This document shows, piece after piece, positions 62,348 through 64,000 of a stretch of DNA of 64,000 bases. The notes beneath the pieces were generated by a model that was given only the letters and a program-made list of their open reading frames with translations, had not been told where the DNA came from and searched no databases. The translations under genes and the position numbers were made by a program. Every line of letters begins with the position of its first letter. Within the stretch, counting starts at the first letter, position 1. The stretch covers positions 1 through 64,000 of the forward strand of contig BQMO01000008.1 in NCBI GenBank assembly GCA_022180725.1, read 5' to 3'. The DNA comes from Phycisphaerae bacterium. Lineage in GTDB: Bacteria; Planctomycetota; Phycisphaerae; Phycisphaerales; UBA1924.

Positions 62348-64000
62348 CGCCGTACGCCTGCTCGGCGTACTCCCGCACCATTCTGTGCGTCGAGAACCGC
62401 GGCCCGTTCCGCGTCACCACCCCTTTCATCACCTCCGCCCACGCCTCGGGCCGTGCGTGATACAGCGGCACAATCACGCGCTCCAGCTTCTCGTACAACG
62501 CCTCCGCGTCCCGTGCCCACTGCTCGTGCTCCTCGCGCGGCGGTTCATCGTCGCCAATCGCCCAACCCGTCACGCCTTCCTCATGCCCCTCTACCCACCA
62601 CCCGTCCAGCACCGACAGCGACGGCACGCCGTTCATCGCCGCCTTCATCCCGCTCGTCCCCGACGCTTCCAGCGGCCTGACCGGCACGTTGACCCACACG
62701 TCCACCCCCGCCACGAGGTCCGCCGCCAGCGACAGGTCGTAGTTCGGCACGAAGGCCACGCGAACCAGGTCGCTCGATGCCCGCGCCGCCGCCGTGAGCC
62801 GCGCCAGCATTTCTTTCCCGCCCCCGTCCCGTGGGTGCGACTTCCCCGCGAACACGATCTGGATGGGTCCGTGCATCGCCGCCAGCCGTTCCAGCCGCGG
62901 CACATCGGCCAGGATCATGTCGAGCCGCTTGTACGGCGTGCAGCGCCGCGCCACCCCCAGCGTGAACGCCTCGGGCGTCAACCCCGCGTTGGCCTCGTGA
63001 TTGACCCGCCGCACCATCGCCGCCTTCACGCGTCGGTGGGCCGCGAGCACGTCCCACCCCGGCACGCGCGTGAGCCCCGCCAGCGCCGCCGAATCCCCTT
63101 GCCACCCCGGCGCGTGCCGATCCCACACCTCGCGCATGGTCGGGTGCACCCAGGTCGCCGGGTGCACGCCGTTCGTGATCGCGTGGATCATGTGCCCCGG
63201 GAACATCTCCCGCGTGACCTCCGCGTGCCGCCGCGACACGGCGTTGGCGAACCGCGACAGCCCCAGCGCCGTCCGGGTCGTGTCGAGCACGTGGTCGTGC
63301 ACGAACGCAGGGGCGCGCAGAAACACGGCCCCTTCCCCGGCCACCTGCCGAGTCAGGTCGAACGAGAAACGATCGTGCCCCGCCGCCAGCGGCGTGTGCG
63401 TCGTAAACACGCACCGTTCCCGCACCAGCCGCGCCGCGGCCTCCGAATCGATGGGGGCGCCGATCCGCAGCGCCAACTCCCGCATCAACTCCGCCGTCAG
63501 GAGCGCCGCATGCCCCTCGTTCATGTGATACGTGCCCAGGGTGTCCAGCCCCAGGCTCCGCAGCACGCGCACCCCGCCGATGCCCAGCACGATCTCCTGC
63601 GCCAGCCGATGCGCATGGTCCCCGCCGTAGAGCGCGTCCGTCAGCCGCCGATCCGCCGGGTCATTCACCGCCAGGTCGCAGTCGAGCAGGTACACCGGGA
63701 CCGTGTGCCCCCCGTGCCCCACCACGTCGAATCGCCACGCGACGACGTGCACCTCGCGCCCCTCGATCGACACCGAGGCCGTTCCCGCCGTGCGAGTCAG
63801 CCATGACTCAGGGCGCCACCGTGCCGGCTCCTCCACCTGCCGGCCATCCCCGGTCAGCCGCTGATGGAAGTATCCCGCCCGGTGAAGGAGCGTCACGCCC
63901 ACCATCGGCAGCCCGACGTCCGCCGCGGCGCGCAGTGTGTCCCCCGCCAGCACACCCAGCCCGCCGCTGTACGTGGGCAAATCAGCCGAAAGTGCAACCT
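62319..64000 (-). CDS. Alpha-glucan phosphorylase (GT35), 5' truncated by the window edge
   Basis: The frame stays open through the right edge (VALSADLPTYSGGLGVLAG at the border), so the N-terminus lies outside. The visible 559 or so residues include the alpha-glucan phosphorylase core: YHMNEGHAALL, FTTHTPLAAGHDRF, HAITNGVHPATWVHP, RRCTPYKRLDMIL, QIVFAGKSHPRDGGGKEM and the PLP/phosphate loop RPLEASGTSGMKAAMNG with LSVLDGWW. This is the Thermotoga/AlgP-like group, which degrades glycogen or maltodextrin by phosphorolysis. A TTG at 63980 is internal, not the start. Confidence 0.9.
   Translation of the reverse strand, partial: VALSADLPTYSGGLGVLAGDTLRAAADVGLPMVGVTLLHRAGYFHQRLTGDGRQVEEPARWRPESWLTRTAGTASVSIEGREVHVVAWRFDVVGHGGHTVPVYLLDCDLAVNDPADRRLTDALYGGDHAHRLAQEIVLGIGGVRVLRSLGLDTLGTYHMNEGHAALLTAELMRELALRIGAPIDSEAAARLVRERCVFTTHTPLAAGHDRFSFDLTRQVAGEGAVFLRAPAFVHDHVLDTTRTALGLSRFANAVSRRHAEVTREMFPGHMIHAITNGVHPATWVHPTMREVWDRHAPGWQGDSAALAGLTRVPGWDVLAAHRRVKAAMVRRVNHEANAGLTPEAFTLGVARRCTPYKRLDMILADVPRLERLAAMHGPIQIVFAGKSHPRDGGGKEMLARLTAAARASSDLVRVAFVPNYDLSLAADLVAGVDVWVNVPVRPLEASGTSGMKAAMNGVPSLSVLDGWWVEGHEEGVTGWAIGDDEPPREEHEQWARDAEALYEKLERVIVPLYHARPEAWAEVMKGVVTRNGPRFSTHRMVREYAEQAYGVRPGAAEVS

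Overview
The window is a 64 kb stretch of a GC-rich, gene-dense bacterial chromosome with no phage, insertion sequence or CRISPR array that I can see. Several traits point to Planctomycetota, probably class Phycisphaerae: prepilin-type proteins with an H-X9-DG tail, a pseudopilin body fused to a GYF_2-like domain, a very long fused SecDF, two GroEL paralogues and many ATGA/GTGA/TTGA gene overlaps. The lineage is inferred from gene content; no rRNA gene is present to confirm it.

Layout. 1-7.2 kb: the end of a prepilin-like gene, secreted proteins including a TPR/HEXXH peptidase, an S1-domain RNA-binding protein, a small toxin-antitoxin-like pair and a prepilin. 7.3-9.8 kb (minus): a Gfo/Idh oxidoreductase, thioredoxin and dihydropteroate synthase. 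9.9-12 kb: lipoprotein, ECF sigma factor and zinc-finger anti-sigma, translationally overlapped. 12-14.4 kb: two small proteins and a MacB-like permease. 14.4-14.8 kb: a 474 bp stretch without a clear gene that carries a complete candidate small-RNA unit on the minus strand. 14.9-17.8 kb: a znuACB zinc uptake operon (minus) with a possible Zur-type operator. 18.1 kb: tRNA-Ala(CGC). 18.3-22.4 kb: two glycosyltransferases and an MlaF/MlaD pair. 22.4-26.2 kb: Nudix hydrolase, a site-2-protease-like protein that has lost its HEXXH histidines, a rhomboid protease and Tgt. 26.2-32.9 kb: YajC, fused SecDF, a LysM protein and two nucleotide-sugar enzymes (ADP-heptose epimerase-like and UDP-xylose synthase). 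33-43.3 kb: ThpR, a degenerate QueC-like protein, ProRS, the GYF/pseudopilin fusion, HrpA helicase, alpha-L-fucosidase and a GNAT acetyltransferase. 43.3-51.3 kb: a secreted coiled-coil protein, a cation/proton antiporter, HutH, an EEP-family phosphatase, an orphan DNA methyltransferase, an NrnA-like DHH phosphoesterase and RibF. 51.5-58.9 kb: a chaperone cluster (groEL, small ORF, dedA, groES, groEL, dnaJ, grpE, fmdB-like, acpS). 58.9-64 kb: secreted proteins, an acyl-CoA synthetase and the truncated end of an alpha-glucan phosphorylase.

The strongest candidate for something undescribed is the minus-strand unit at about 14,751-14,431. It has a good sigma-70-type promoter, nested helices, a 15-nt perfect complement to the conserved 3' end of 16S rRNA, and an intrinsic terminator, but no open frame longer than 12 codons that appears to be served by that ribosome-binding site. 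Others worth attention are the structured groES-groEL leader, the paired intramembrane-protease-like proteins that share a C-terminal tail, and the GYF-pseudopilin fusion. Nothing was searched against databases; family names rest on motifs recognised by eye.
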